64,000 nucleotides of DNA from Gavia stellata (lineage: Eukaryota; Chordata; Aves; Gaviiformes; Gaviidae): contig NC_082597.1 in the NCBI RefSeq assembly GCF_030936135.1, positions 79,776,495-79,840,494 of the forward strand, written 5' to 3'. The notes beneath the pieces were generated by a model that was given only the letters and a program-made list of their open reading frames with translations, was not told the DNA's origin and did not search any database. The translations under genes and the position numbers were made by a program. Shown here piece by piece: positions 1 through 26,542 of this stretch (the first letter of the stretch is position 1; every line of letters starts with the position of its first letter).

Positions 1-305
1 GACAACGGTATGAAAATTTTACGTCTCTGTGAGCAAGTCAGTAGAAATTAAAGCTTTGTTATTTCTTCTTCCCAAAGTTGCCCTCTTCCCAGTGTTTTAA
101 TGCTGGTAATAGTAAAAACCGATATGAATTCTGCCTTTGAAATTTGTGTACTGTCACAACTTAATGCTCTCTTAAAAGCAACAAGCTTTTAACATGTTGT
201 TTAAACTCACAAAATTATATGCAACTTCAAAAATTTCATTATCAATCAACAAACTCAAAGCTACTTGGTATCCGTAAAATATTAGATTATGTGGCAGAAT
301 AATAG

Positions 306-354
306 TTGGTGGTGGTTGTTGTTGTTTTTGTTGTTGTTGTTATTATTATTATAT
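306..354. repeat. GTT/ATT trinucleotide microsatellite
   Basis: An impure trinucleotide tract that passes from GGT through GTT to ATT units, followed by a short AT run. It is a simple repeat in the PPARA intron with no evident function. Confidence 0.8.
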
Positions 355-3078
355 AATATGTGGCCTTGAATTAGGTTGTATTCAGTTGAAGTATTTATGT
401 CATGGGAACATTCCTTTGCTCTTCTGCTGAAGAGTAAGCAAGGCTGGAATCATATGGGGATAATAAATATGGTCACAGAACAGAAGATTAGTTAATTATT
501 TCTTATCTTTCATTTTACTATAAATTTAAACTTAAGGCAGGTATTTTTATTTATAACACAGCAAGGATCCTAAGTTCTAAAGAGCAGAACTTTGAAAGAG
601 TAACCAGTCCTGCCAATAAGGAATTATCGACAATATATACCAGTTGCTATCACATGTAAAGGTCTGTGGATATAAAACAAAAGGGATTCTTATATCCTAC
701 TTTATAAGAACACATTTTAAGGTATCCGTACATATACGTGAACCTTAAAGATTGTTGAAATATTATCAGAGGTTTAGAAAGTGCATCAAAGTCTTTGCTT
801 GACGCTAAGTTAGTGGCAACTGGTTTTTATTTATTTTAGTAGATACAGTATGTCTAAAATTTCACATTTGTTAGTAAGAGTTATTAGACAGCTTTGCTTG
901 TAAAAGTTATGATGGCTTTCTGGATAGAACAGTCATGTATGTTGTAGGTTTTTGGGAGGGTTTATTTATTTATTTTTATCAAGCTCATGAGCAAGTAAAA
1001 CTTCTGAGTTAGAGATTTACGTAATAGCACAGTCAATATGTTTAATGGAAAATGGCCAAAAATTTTGCCTGGCACTGCCTCTGTATGTATTAGATTATAA
1101 TTTTAATTGACAATTTTAGTTGCACAGATGTCTTTAATTTCTTACCCTCTGAAGTTTATTTTTACCATATGTAGTGAAAATGTACTCTGCAGGAGACTTA
1201 GCAAGGGTCTTACATTTTATTTACTTCAAAAATTGATTATATTGGAGATAATAATTTAGTCACCACACTAAAATGCAATTTGTATTTGCCTTTTACCCTC
1301 AGATATCTTTATCCTTCAACAAATGAAGTCTCTGTAGAATATCAGGGTATAGTTAGAAAATTGTTGAGACGCCACTTTGCATAATCTGACATGCCGTGAT
1401 CCCATGTGTAAGGAAACAATTGCAACATTCCAATTTAGTCTTGAGGATCCAGTTTCCAGTGAGCAGCATGTTAGGACAGATGTGTAGGCTGTTTGTAAAT
1501 GCTGTACACGTTGCAATCAACTTTGACTTCACTGCTCAAACTTACTTCTACATATTATTTTTAGAAAAAAAATGTATAATGGTTTAGGACATCTAATACG
1601 TGCATGCAGTTCATAAGACGTAGTTTTTGTGGGATTTTTGGTTTGTTCCTTTTTTAAAATTCTCTTAATTCTGGGCATACCGTGCAACCAGATTTAGCCT
1701 CAATCTGAGCTCTGATTTCTGAAGTCGAGATGTCCCCAACTGTTAATCAGTTTGAAATCTTGGGTTTTGTAATTAGTTTGTAAGACATTTGTACAGTATT
1801 GCAAAACTTAGAAAAAACGGATGCCTTCCAAATAAACGGGTAAGGAGTTTTGGGACACATGGGGAAAGTAAGAGAGCTTTGAGTTCATTAACGCGGTAAT
1901 AAAAATATAGCAAATACTCAGATGACACATTTGTGTGAACGTGACCTTGGATCTTGGATCAAATAGCAAATACGTAAAGGTCGTGTTTGTCCAAATGTGA
2001 CCTTGCATTGGTTCAAATACCAGTCATAAATCAAATCCAAGCTTTTAATGTAGATGTAAAGAAAACAGCCTCCTAAACGATGCATCAAATCTTTGTTTCT
2101 CAGTAGGTGTGGCCTTCACATGTAGGTGTTCAGCAAACACACAGAGCATCTGTGTGCTAAACACTGTATTCTTTTAGCTTCATCGCCTGCAAGATGTTGT
2201 CATGAATGATTTAGAATCTGTAGAAGTTTGAAGCACAAGTTACTATGGCTGCTATGATTAACATGTGTAAACATTTGAATCTTGCTCAAGTATGGATTAA
2301 TATGAGTGGAATATAAAAGTAACTTGAAGAGATATTGACACTGAAATGCATTGGATAAAGAGCAAAACCTGGAGATTCTTTGGAGAGAGGAAAAGAAAAA
2401 GGGAGAGTGTGTTGCAAGCGTGAAGGTATGTATGAGTGAAGTGGGGTTTTTATTAGAAACTGTGGTGAGCTGTAAGTAGTACTTGTGGAACTGTATTTGA
2501 GCTTGAAAGAGAGCACGTGTCAGAGAACACAGAGTACTCTATAACATAGTGGTTACTAAGATGTTGCCATGGCTTAGTTTCTTGCAGAAAAAAAAAATCT
2601 TGCAGAAAAAAATCCTATTGTTCTTTTGAATCTCTTGTTAATAAAATATACTTGCTTCAATGGTCATGCCTCAAAAATACTACATATTAACTCCAATCTG
2701 AATATTTGCTTTATATGCATTAATAACTAACATAATAAATGGAATTAACTTCCCTCATACTGTTGTCCAGGCTAATTTTTTTTTTAAATGTAGTGTTAAT
2801 AATAGTATGTTTATTCTATAGAGTAAGCTTGTAGTGAATTCTCAACCATGTGTCAAAGCTCATTATTTACTATAAAAGTGGAAACAGAGAGAGGATAAAT
2901 AGAGAAAGGAAAAAAATTAAAAATTGCCAGTTTTTTAGGATTTCTAGGCATCTCGACAATAAAAGTCGAAGCAAGAGGAAAGACTTTAACACAAAGTTTT
3001 CCATGTAAGTCTTTGACAGTGCTTGCTTGGTTTAGAGTCAGGAATCATCTAGACATCAGGCTGGATTATGATGTAGTT

Positions 3079-3170
3079 AAAAAAAACCCCACAACCCAGA
3101 ACCTCAAAAAAACCAAACCAGCCAACCAACCAAAAAAAACCCAACAAAGAAAAGACCCCACCAAAACCAC
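3079..3170. repeat. A/C-rich low-complexity tract
   Basis: Purely compositional: runs of A alternate with CC or CCC, including CCAA-type units, and T and G are almost absent on this strand. It lies in the PPARA intron. Confidence 0.7.
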
Positions 3171-6100
3171 TTGAAGAAAACAGTGAAGTGAAGGAGAACA
3201 TTATAGGTTACCAATAACCCTAATAAAATATTATATAGTTTGTTAAGTAGTATTGACTGAGACCGAAGTCCTGACTAGTCAAGTCTTTTAGAAGAATTTA
3301 AAGGATTCTGTAGACATACATTTAAAAGAGAGATTTGAAAGCTTTACTTTGACATATAGCTACTTCTTACTTTAGTTTTAGTTCAGCTTTCACTAGAAAG
3401 AAAAGTCAGGTCTTCTGATTCCCAGTTACAGAAACCATAGAAGTATTCACTTTTTGGATATGAAAACACTCACATTTAGAGGAGAAAAAAAAGACAGACA
3501 GATGTAAACTTGAGGTGATAGACCTGTAAGTCTTATCTCTGGAGCCTGAATGCAAAGATTACAAAACTTTTATGTCCCATTGCTGATGAAGTCAAATCTG
3601 GCTCCTGTTGTTCATGGGGTTAGCAGTGGCTAGTTTAAAGATGGGCTTCAGATCTCATTGTACTGATAACCTACAACTGTGGTATCTACATCTTAAGTTG
3701 AACTCTGTCTGCTAGAGGTTGACTAGTCTAATGTTGTGGATCAAATACGATGAAATATATTTTCTGGTCTAATACAAAGTCAGCGTAAAAGTCATGTATG
3801 TAAATGTAAAGTGTTCTCAACTGAGTTCCTAGTTACCAAGTTCTTGAGGGGCTTGTTGAATTTAAAATTTCCCGTTAGAAAGCCTTTTGACACTAGGATG
3901 TTTTTATTCTTTACAAGCAGCTGAAGTCTTTCTTTGAGCTAGATTCTACTGTCAGCTTGAGTTGTCAGCACTGGAATTATTATTTCTTTATTTTCTTTAT
4001 TTATTGGAGCATGTTGTTTCAACTCAGAGTAAATGCCTGTATCCACCGTTTACTGGATTTCTGTGGGAGTTTTATTGCTGGAAGGATGAGGAATAACTGT
4101 GGGATGTGCGTCATCTCTCCAGCCTATATGACAGTTCTGTGGCCCTGTCAAAAAATGATACTGCTTAATCTAATAGACATACTGTCTGATCTGTAGAGCA
4201 GTTTTCAGCTCTCATCGAAGACTTAAGAGGTATGGCTGCTTTACTTCAGGCAATGCAAGGGTCTGGTTGACAAGTCCAGCCTGTTGATGCAATCACTGGA
4301 CCACAGTCAGGCTGCACATGCACATTTATTTGTTGGCCGTGTAGCACATGTATCCCTCCTTCCAACCACTTATTTCTGCTCTCTCCATCGAGCCAGCACA
4401 AATATTTATAAGGCTTTGCAGTGAACTGGATCAGGGAAGCAATCTGATCAAAAAGTACCACTTTTTAATTTGTAATCATGGCCTCAAAGATCAGTCATGG
4501 CTCTGGAAAGTCCATTGAGTTCCGCTCAACCCAAGCATGTAAGTGAGGTGCTTGACGTTAGGTGAGATGAATACCCCTCTTAGGTCTGTTTGCTGAAAAT
4601 TAGTTTCTGCTTTGTAATTTTTTTTCTCCATTAGTAATTGCATCTGTTGTGTGAAAGTGAGAGAGTATGGTAGTTGAGATAAATAGTTTAATTACCTCCT
4701 GAATAGTTTTGTTGCTGTCCTGTTATTAGTTACTTCTTAAACAGTAATCTTGGCAAAGCAAACAATTTTTAGTACTATTTAGAGTATAATTGAATGTGTT
4801 ACATAATTGAAAGAAAACATTGGAGGAAATCTTGACTATATAATCATGAAGGTATAGAAAGCAGCCGAATAGTTTTAAAGCTGAAACATTGCATTTAGAA
4901 GGGGGATGAGTGGCCCCGTTCAGAGACATTTATCTTTCTTTAATATATTCTAGGCAGTGAGACTCCACTTCAGAGAATCAGGAACCATGAAGTAGCTTCT
5001 ACCCTGTGCCACTAAATCTTGGAAAGAAGCTACAGGGAGATGCCAACAGGGATTGAAGCTGGCTCAGTAACTGCAAAGTAGTTGAATAGTGACTGTTAGT
5101 GATTATATCATTGTTCTCTGTATTTTTTCAGTCTGCGCTTTCCCCACCTTCCTTTGCTGATTAGTTGCTTTTTTCCCTGTCTTTTTCTGTCTGTTGCTGT
5201 GTAGGGTCTGCCCAAATTTTTGTAGCTGAGCAGTGTTAAGCAATTATTTCAAGTATTTTAGGCTTTTTGGTCTTTTTAGGTTGTGATATTGGTGCAAATG
5301 CTAAATTTTTAACTATATCTTTGTGCATACTGCAATTATAAGCAATTCAAAGTTCTCTTTCATAAGGAGATATAGTAGCATTTTGTCTAGCAATCCAAGG
5401 TGACTTTGTATGTCTTGCCTTTAACTGAGTGTTTTTATAATCGTACAGATTGAGGTTTTAGATTTTTGCTTGGGAGGGACATAAATGTTAAACGGATGTT
5501 CCTAGACCCTTAAATTTCTATTAATACAAATTCTGCGTTACGGCTGCGTAGCACTTGAATATTATGTAAGGAATCTTTCATGTTTAGTATGGCTACTTCC
5601 TCTTTGACAACCCTTGTTTGTTTTCTCTACAGAATTTGTATCCTGCCCTTATGTTTTATTGTTGGTAATACTCTTCTTGCCACATGACAGGTGTTGCTTA
5701 TGTTAGTATCCTCTTACATACGTTCTTACTTTTGAAAGTGGTTTGCACCAGGAAAAGTGTGGATGTGTAGCACTGACTTGTAAATTACATTTTATAATTT
5801 TAAGTCATTTCCTTATTTTTTCAAAGTAAAAGATAACTGAACAACTAACAAAACAGTGACATCCTAAGAACTGAGATTTTTGGTAAACTAGTGACAACCT
5901 GCATGCCAAATACCACGTATATTGCATGATACAAGAGTTTCCGGCAACATCATCATACCTTTCTATATAGCTGGAAAACATCTGTTCTGCATATGCCACA
6001 AAATAAACTTAATTTAAAAATCTCAACACTTCACCTAAATAAGCCATGTTGTCCTTGTCATTGCATTTTCTTTGACTCGTGGTGGGCTAATAGGAGCTGG

Positions 6101-9100
6101 TGCTGCAACATAGAAGAATCATTTATGCTCCTGACAGAGCACATCTAGTTGAAGAATACTTCTGCTTAGTACAAAGTCAGTTGCTCATGTGGTACTCTTT
6201 GCGCCTGCCCTGCCGTTAATCAGCACTGCTCTTGTGTGCGTCTTCTTGTTGCTGACTTGTACAGCATGTTAATTCATCTGGTTTTAGCCTGTCTTTAAAA
6301 GTACTTGCTTATGGCGTTGCCTAATTACTTGTATGGAAAAGTTGATAAAAATTGTTAATTTTCAATAGGAAAATCTTGCCTTTCCTCTCTCTTTTTGGAT
6401 CGTGTCTTTTAAAATCCAACGGGACAGAAAATCCTGGGACCAAAGAAATGCTGCTGCCTAGCTCAGTAAGTTCTGCTTGGGTTTGGCTGTGTCATACAAA
6501 ACGAAAAAAATATTCCCGTATTGGTTTTACCACTTTTAATATCAATCAGCAAAATATTTGCAGAGTTTAAAGCTTTATCAACCTTCCCGTGTGAGATTAG
6601 AAGTGTGTTATCTCTGCACCTTCTGATGCAATTAGAGAAATGTGTTCAGGGGAGGAAAGTAAAACGCATCGGGGTCCCCACTTTCTGAAGCTGGTAGACT
6701 TGCTTCTGTAGCCTGTATTCTTCCTTCAAGAAACGCGCTAGTGTTCTTCCAGTTCTGCAAGTATTTACAGATCAGAGAAAGCGGATTGTCTTTTCTCCAT
6801 TTTTTCTTAGGCAAAGGATGTTCTTCGTTTTGATCAACCCATAAATTAATAGTTTTTTTCCTGCTGCAGACCAATGTAGACCAGGTTGCCTTACAAGCTG
6901 TGTAATTCCACTTCTGTTTAATGCACTGCCCAATTGTAAGGGGAGTGATTTGGGGAAAGAAGAACATTGTGCAGTATGTATGTACATTCTACCATAGTGC
7001 ATAAAAAAAATAAGGTAGCATAATCAAGGTTGCATAAATTTTTTCATTATATAACTTTTACGAGCTTAACTTTGTAATTTTAGTATCATTTTTCAAAATT
7101 AGGGTATGTGAATTTTGATTTGTTTTAAAGGCAAGGATGCTTGTAAGTTGTATATGATATCTTGGAGTACAAGTGTGTAGAGGGAAAAAATACAAAGTTT
7201 TTCTGGTTTTTTTTTGGGGGGGAGTGCAACTAGCAGTCTTGATGAAAAGATGGCTCATGAAAATTTTTCATCTCATGCATAGTAAATTTTCTTTGTCTTA
7301 GGTTCTTAATACTTTGTAAAGTATAAAATATTACTAGTATGTAAGGTTACAAAGTATGAAAACTGGATCAAACGTCACAGGATAGAGGAGAAAACATGCA
7401 TCCTTTCCCAGATAGGAGACTGGACTTCACATTTTAGGTGCCAAATTTTATTTTCAGTTATTTTTATTTTCAGTTGTTTTTTATGTGTTGAATCCGAAGC
7501 TTACATATTTCAGGCTCTTCCTATTCACCTCGGTTTTCTAAAAGCAGCTACTGCAGCCACTAGTTTTAAATGTGCTGTGTTCAGCCACAACATTCTCCAA
7601 GTGACCTAGAGGTAATGATTGTTTCAACTTTAACCTTGGGATTTGCAAGCAAGCCCTTTACACAATCAATTTGTTTATGCAGTAAATCCAGACTTTGTTA
7701 CTGCTTCTCAGAGACCTTTGCATCTCAGAGACCTGCTTTCCTTACAGGGATTATCCCTAATGTGGCAAACATTAAATGTGGAAGGGTCAGGGGTTTAGTC
7801 TCCCACCATCCCTTTCCCAAAGTGAAGTAAATAACCGATTGCTGCATGATTAAGTATTTTTCTTTGATAATCTGACTGTGATTTCTTTAAGACCTGTTTC
7901 AACTTTATAGGTAAGTTGCTCATCGGGTATCTGCAGTGTGGTGGTGGGAAAGGAGGACTTCTTCTGAAAACAGGCATATTTCAGAGATAACAGGCTGTGA
8001 GAGAGCACCAGTAAAACCCGTTTGTCTTTAAAACCATAATTTCATGAAATTGTGTTCTTACTTTTCTATGTCATATTCTCTTGTTTTCAGTTTACTTTGT
8101 GTGGGTTTGTATGTGGGTGTAGGAAAGGGGATTTGGAGAGTAAAATATTGTATGGCGAAACTGAGAAAAATCCTGTGCCAATGTCTTTGTGGCACAGAGT
8201 TTTTCTAAAGTCTTAAGAGTAAGAAGAAATGTTGACTTACACAGACGCTTGAGTGGAATCATCACGCTGCAGCTACCACATCTACTGTTATAACATGTAC
8301 AGCTTTTTTTGTAAAGCAAAATACTCTCTGTGAATACTAGTTAAATGAACTTCATACTCATTACCCATTTTATTTTAGAAGCTTTATTTTCATACAAGCA
8401 AGGATCAATGCATATTAAGTGAAACTTGCCAATGAAAGCATACGCGTGTGTAAACATGCCCAAAATACAGAGAAGACAGAAGGCAGTTTATTTCATGAAT
8501 ACGAAACATTTTACTTAAAGGTTTTCTGTGCTTATGAAAAAAACATTAATTATAACTCTTTCAGTAACGACAGTATTTTGACAGTCTTCAGAAATGGTTA
8601 TGTAATGGCCATGCTTGCTATAAGGTAGCTAGTTAATCATTGACAAGAGCCGTAATGATTAAGCAGCTGTAATTTACTGGTAGTGTTTGAAAGTACAAAA
8701 GGGTATGTAATTCAACAGTTAAAACAATAAGCACTTCATTTATGTTTCACTAGCTGTTAGGTTGTTCTTATATAAATTCAGCTAAAAAAACTGCTGAATT
8801 TTAAATTTTTACTGTAAAAGTGGCAAAGTATGGTGCAATTTGGGCAATACGAGGCGTGCTGCCGAAAGGGCTGTTGCCATGTTCAGAGTTCAGCTATCAA
8901 GCCTTGCCTTTGTTTTCCTGTCAAATAATGCCTATTTTGTTCCAAGGTAGACTTCGGTGTTCACTTAATCTTTTAAAAATACTTGTGCTGGACGAAGAAG
9001 TCAGACTTGGAGAGATGTACGTGATTCAGTAGGGAACTTGAAGTAACGTTGGGTACAAGGAGCCTAGTGCCTCCTGGAACCTCCCCGGCTCTCCTGGGGC

Positions 9101-11423
9101 AGAGTACTCTTGCTACACATCTGCAGAAGAACATAATGCTTCTGTGCCGTGACCAACTGTTTCAGCCTGGGAGAACTTCATGCCGAGCACATGGGAGGAG
9201 CGGTGCTCGTCGTACACTCTGCCATTCCTTTCTTCCTTTTTTGTTGATGGCTCCTTAGGGAGACAAATTTGGTAGTCTCCTTTGGGTTGGCGGAGAACGG
9301 TTGTTATTATTCTCAGCTGTCATTACAGAAACAACTTACGTCAAGGTTGCTTTACTCTTTTCCCTCACCACAAAATAGCCAAGTCACAGGGACAGCAATT
9401 TAACTTCGTTCTCACAAATAAAATACATAACAGTGATTTCTCATTTCTCAACTGGAGTATATTATCTTCCAGTTATATCAGGGCTATCAGGTGCATAATG
9501 TGATGTTTTGGACTCTATTAGATAACTAACAGCAAACAGCAGTTAGTTCCAGGTGTTACTGAGCTGGTTCGTGCTGCCTCAACAGAGAAATTGTACAAAG
9601 CTATTCAAGATTGGCAGTATGGGCAGAGAATAACAGATGATGTTAACCAGAAATGCTTGCAGTTGATTCTTTGTCTTTCATACTTTGTGAAAGTAATGTT
9701 TTGTAAGTGCATTCTGCACCTGCAAAATTACTGTGTGCTGTTTTCCTTTGGTGTGCGACCATATATTCCTAAAGCATTAGGCTAATTATTTTATTTTTAA
9801 GTAGTCTTTATTTAGAGTCCTCATTCATATAATTTCTGTTTATTTTTTTCTTCAGTAACTACGGTCATGTATGTTACAATCATTTTAATTTCTATTTTAT
9901 GTCTTCTGACAGGCTTGTGAGTATCAAATGTAGATATTTCTTAATATTTGGTCAGGTTACAAGCCGGTAGGATTTATAAGAGAAACGAAGGTGGTTCTTG
10001 GAGACAGGACAACTGTTGAGCTTTAAAAGAAAGTGACGATTAGAATTTACTTTACTAAATAGTTTCAGATTATGGAAATTCTGTAGGGACTATAACTGAC
10101 AGCAATTAGACTTCAGTGCTCTATGTTGAAAGAAGTTATTTTGTTTCAGTTTTCCAATACAATGTTCTGTTGCGTTGTAAAATAATTAGGCATCACAATA
10201 AGTATTGCTTGGATGCTCTTAAAATAAAAGCTGCACCAGCCTTTCAACTGATCCCTTCAGAAAGAAGTTGCGATGTGCATGAGAACTCTTGTATTGCTTA
10301 TAAATATTCTATTACAGTGCTGGCAATCTGGCACAATGTCCTAATGAGTATTTAATATATCAAATTGGGAAACTTAATTTGACTGTTACTTTTAAATACA
10401 GCCAAGCTGTGCATCGTGAGAGAGCAGCAATGTGACACATCCAAGTAAAATCAACAGTAATGTATCTGTTGTCTCTGGTGTTAGAAATCGTGGATAAATT
10501 CCCATTCTTAGTCTCCTAAATATTCTTATTTGCTACACGGTGTGATATGGAACATATTTTCCTTTTCAAGTTGATACTATCCTGTTTCAAAGAAATTGGG
10601 CAAATAGATCTTTACTAAGGGTCCTTGTAGTATGAGATGGCGAGTTAGTAATAGTGACAGTATCTGGGTTTTTGCCTACTCAAGGGAGAGTGGAATTCTA
10701 TTCTGTTTGCTTTATAAAATCAGATATTTAGAGATCTGATTCTTATAGTTTGTGATTCCTTTCAGTCTTCAACCTTCAGAACTGCCTATTGTATTTGGCT
10801 TAGTTTTAATAGTCAAAATATAATGAGCCTTCTGAAAACTTTGTCATCTCAGTTATGCTGGACAGATCCTGAAATCTTCAGTGTTGACTTTCAGAAAGAA
10901 CTCCATTTCAGTGTGTGAACTGAGTAAAATGAGTAGAAGCTCTTGATTTTTGCTATGTGTTTGTGTCTGCTACTCCTGTAGTTCTGTCCTTCCAGGTACA
11001 TGGTAAGCTATTACATTGGGGAAAAAAATCTGTATGTTTGCTCTGCAATGGTATTTGGGTTGGAAAAAAAGGTGCCACAAGCTAAATGCTGTAACAGTAT
11101 TACTTGCATGAATTGCGGGAAAGATAATCTAACTAGACACTGTTTAAGTAAACTCTTTTTTAGCCTCACCATAGTTTCTTTCAAAAACAGGTACAGTGGT
11201 GCACAGAGCTGTAATAACTTGCCCAAGGATATAGAAAACATACTGTTTTGTTCTAATCATCAGAGTTTGATTACAATTTCAATCTCCCCTTGTACCTGAG
11301 GGGTTAACATTCTTATGTCTATTCACTTGGCTAAAAATGAATAATGGGTACATAGGATGCACCACTACAGCCATTTGGCATCACAATTAAAAAATTTGGG
11401 TACTCTGAAAATCAAAGGAAAGT

Positions 11424-11527
11424 TTTGCCAAGTCTAATGTATATACTTTAAATAACGTTGATTAGCTGGAAGGATGCATATTGTGGAATAGAAAGCCTTA
11501 TGTAATACGGATTAAAAAAAAAAATTG
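11424..11527 (+). repeat. Inverted repeat, left arm (104 bp)
   Basis: This segment recurs as its reverse complement at 12609-12711. By eye the two arms differ at two bases and by one A in an A-run (11 versus 10). The similarity stops abruptly on both sides. Each arm ends on the inner side with an A-run followed by TTG. I do not recognise the sequence as a named repeat family. See the separate finding. Confidence 0.9.
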
Positions 11528-12214
11528 TTTTGCCTTGCTGTCATGTAATGAACACATTGGAAAACACTATAGGAGTGACATATATGCCCCACTGGTTTTC
11601 CACGCAATAGCAGAAAGAAGTAGCAGTGCGCACTGGTAAGTGCACCTGAAAAACAAATAATTTAAAAACTGTCGGCGCGTTGCAAATTGTTACAAGCATA
11701 ACTTTTAGTTGTCTTTAGAGTAGGTCATTCTGCCCTCAGTTACATCTGTGTAATACCTTGTAAAGTTATGCAAATGTAATTGAAGGCAGCCTGGGGAGAA
11801 AAGGCTTGATTGTAGATATCTTGCTTCAAAACACTGAAGTTTTTTCATATAACTGAAGACAACTGATGGCTGTCTTTTGTCATTAGCATGTAAAGGAGCA
11901 GTCAGCGCTTTGTATTACTTTTAACTGTGCCCTTTTGGTCGATTACATAGCCAGAAAAAAAAGGTTTTTTCTCCAGAATAAATGTCTGATTTTCATAGAA
12001 CGGATTTGTCACAGATTATCAAAGAAAAGGATTGATTTCTTAATATGATATGTTTAGTGTCATAGGAATCAAGCTAGTTGGTATTTGAAACTTTAAATGA
12101 CATCAAGGAAGATTTTGTACTTTTTTTAATCATAACATAGCACTTTTCTTGTAAAATCAGCACTTGTATATCCCCACATAACCAGTTACTGGCAGTTTCA
12201 AGCTTCACAATAAA

Positions 12215-12357
12215 CGGCGGTGAAGACGTGTTCTTGGCAAAGGCCAGCGTTGAGTGGTAACCACAGTAACAGTCAGAGCTTCTCAAAGTGCCCGTGAATA
12301 GTCATCGCACGGCCCGGACTGCAGCAGTATGTGCTTGTACGCACGCCGAGTATAACG
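12215..12357. other. CpG-dense patch in PPARA intron
   Basis: I count 12 CpG dinucleotides in about 143 bp, in an intron that is otherwise strongly CpG-poor. There is no reading frame or recognised element. It lies inside the spacer of the inverted repeat pair. It may be a small regulatory element, a decayed CpG island or part of a young insertion; the sequence does not decide. Confidence 0.5.
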
Positions 12358-12608
12358 CAAGTGGTAGTTACTCAGTGTAAAAGATGAGGTTCTCTTAGCA
12401 GAAGTGTATCTATGCAGCAGTAGTAACATTCTGCAGTACATTTATTAATTCCTGACCTGACAAGTCAATAGAAGACGAATTAAAATTTGTGACATTTGCT
12501 TAGGAATCTGTGCTGCTACTCAAAGTTGATGACATTGGTGGCTAGTTTTGAAGGCAACTTTAAAAACTTATTTCACTGTAGGAAATAAAACAAGCTCAAA
12601 CAAACAAT

Positions 12609-12711
12609 CAATTTTTTTTTTAATCTGTATTACATAAGGCTTTCTATTCCACAATATGCATCCTTCCAGCTGATCAACGTTATTTAAAGTATATACATTA
12701 GACTTGGCAAA
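12609..12711 (-). repeat. Inverted repeat, right arm (103 bp)
   Basis: Reverse-complement copy of 11424-11527, about 97% identical by eye. The spacer between the arms is 1,081 bp and contains a CpG-dense patch at 12215-12357. In a PPARA pre-mRNA the arms could pair into a long hairpin. Confidence 0.9.
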
Positions 12712-13305
12712 GGAATTACAGATATATTGGATTGTATGTGCTGGAGCACCCTTGCTGAAGGTGTTCTTTGACTGAAGTAGGTCAAAAAGTATTAGTTTGG
12801 CCCACTTCTACCAAGATTTTAGTATGAGACAGTATTTTGTTCTCTGCAGTGTCATAAGACCTATCAAACAAATTTAGGAGATGAGAACAAAGGACCAAAT
12901 TAACATAACTAAACCTGTTACAAGGTGAGAAAAGACTGCTCAAAAATAATATGTGTGCATATTGATCTTTGTTATTTTTCTATAAATGTTGGCGGGAAGT
13001 GCATAATGTCTGCTACAGAAACACAATATGTGACTGTTATCAGCAAAGGAGAGAAAACAACGATCTACAGATTGATCTTGTCATAACTTTAATTCATACT
13101 GAAGTATTTTGGGGGTGGTTTTTTTCCTCTGTCCTGTTGATGATTCATGTTGCATAAAGCTTCTGGAGCAACAGAATGTTGTATAATAATTCACTATCGG
13201 ATTAGAATTCATGTATTCAGTGTGCTGTAACTGAGTCAAATATTAAAAAAAAATATTCTGATATTTTAAGCACAGGATTTTTTTTTTTAATTATTCTTTC
13301 ACCAG

Positions 13306-13342
13306 TGTAAAGAAGTTTAAGTGACTGCTCTACTTGATCAAA
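13306..13342 (+). other. PPARA: 5' UTR part of first PPARA coding exon
   Basis: This is the stretch between a strong acceptor (T-rich tract, AG at 13304-13305) and the ATG at 13343. The base before the ATG run is A, and +4 is G, so the start context is acceptable. A TTG lies in frame nine bases upstream but is not a likely start. Confidence 0.7.
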
Positions 13343-26256
<12,914 letters not shown>

Positions 26257-26536
26257 AGATTTTTAGTATTTTTTCCACAATATTTAAAGACAAGAGCAAT
26301 ACTAATAACAGATGGGAGCAAAATTACTTGCACAGTTATCTGCTGTTCACTCAGTCCGGAGCATGAAAAATCTAAAAGCTGGGTAACTGGAGTGTTACAC
26401 TTCTTTTGGTTTGGGATCTTTTGTCGTCTTTTGAAAGAGTTCTGCAGAAAAATACTGATCATAGTGCTCATGAAGTGTCTTACAATGGTTCTTTTATTTG
26501 AAAATTGGAAGGTTGGTAAGGAATACATATTTGTAT

Positions 26537-26542
26537 AATAAA
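26537..26542 (+). terminator. PPARA: Candidate proximal poly(A) signal of PPARA
   Basis: AATAAA about 280 nt after the stop codon. It could produce a short 3' UTR isoform. Only the hexamer supports it. Confidence 0.35.

Larger units (their letters stand above)
1..13305 (+). other. PPARA: PPARA 5' intron (non-coding), upstream of first coding exon
   Basis: AT-rich sequence with no reading frame I can assign to a protein. It ends in a good acceptor: a T-rich tract followed by AG at 13304-13305. In mammals PPARA has non-coding 5' exons separated from the first coding exon by a very large intron, so I infer that this block is that intron. I could not recognise a 5' UTR exon inside it. It holds a GTT/ATT microsatellite near 306, an A/C-rich tract near 3080, a near-perfect inverted repeat pair (11424-11527 and 12609-12711) and a CpG-dense patch (12215-12357). 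The longest open frame, 6632-6967 minus, is unrecognised and probably chance. Confidence 0.7.

Noticed and set aside
1928-2008. Two GTGACCTTG half-site-like motifs that might form nuclear-receptor response elements
   Set aside because: Neither forms a convincing DR1 with a second half-site, and single half-sites are too common to support a claim.
6632-6967. 111-codon minus-strand open frame in the PPARA intron
   Set aside because: No recognisable motif, no splice context, overlapping frames of similar length on the same strand, and low-complexity basic runs. Expected by chance in 64 kb.
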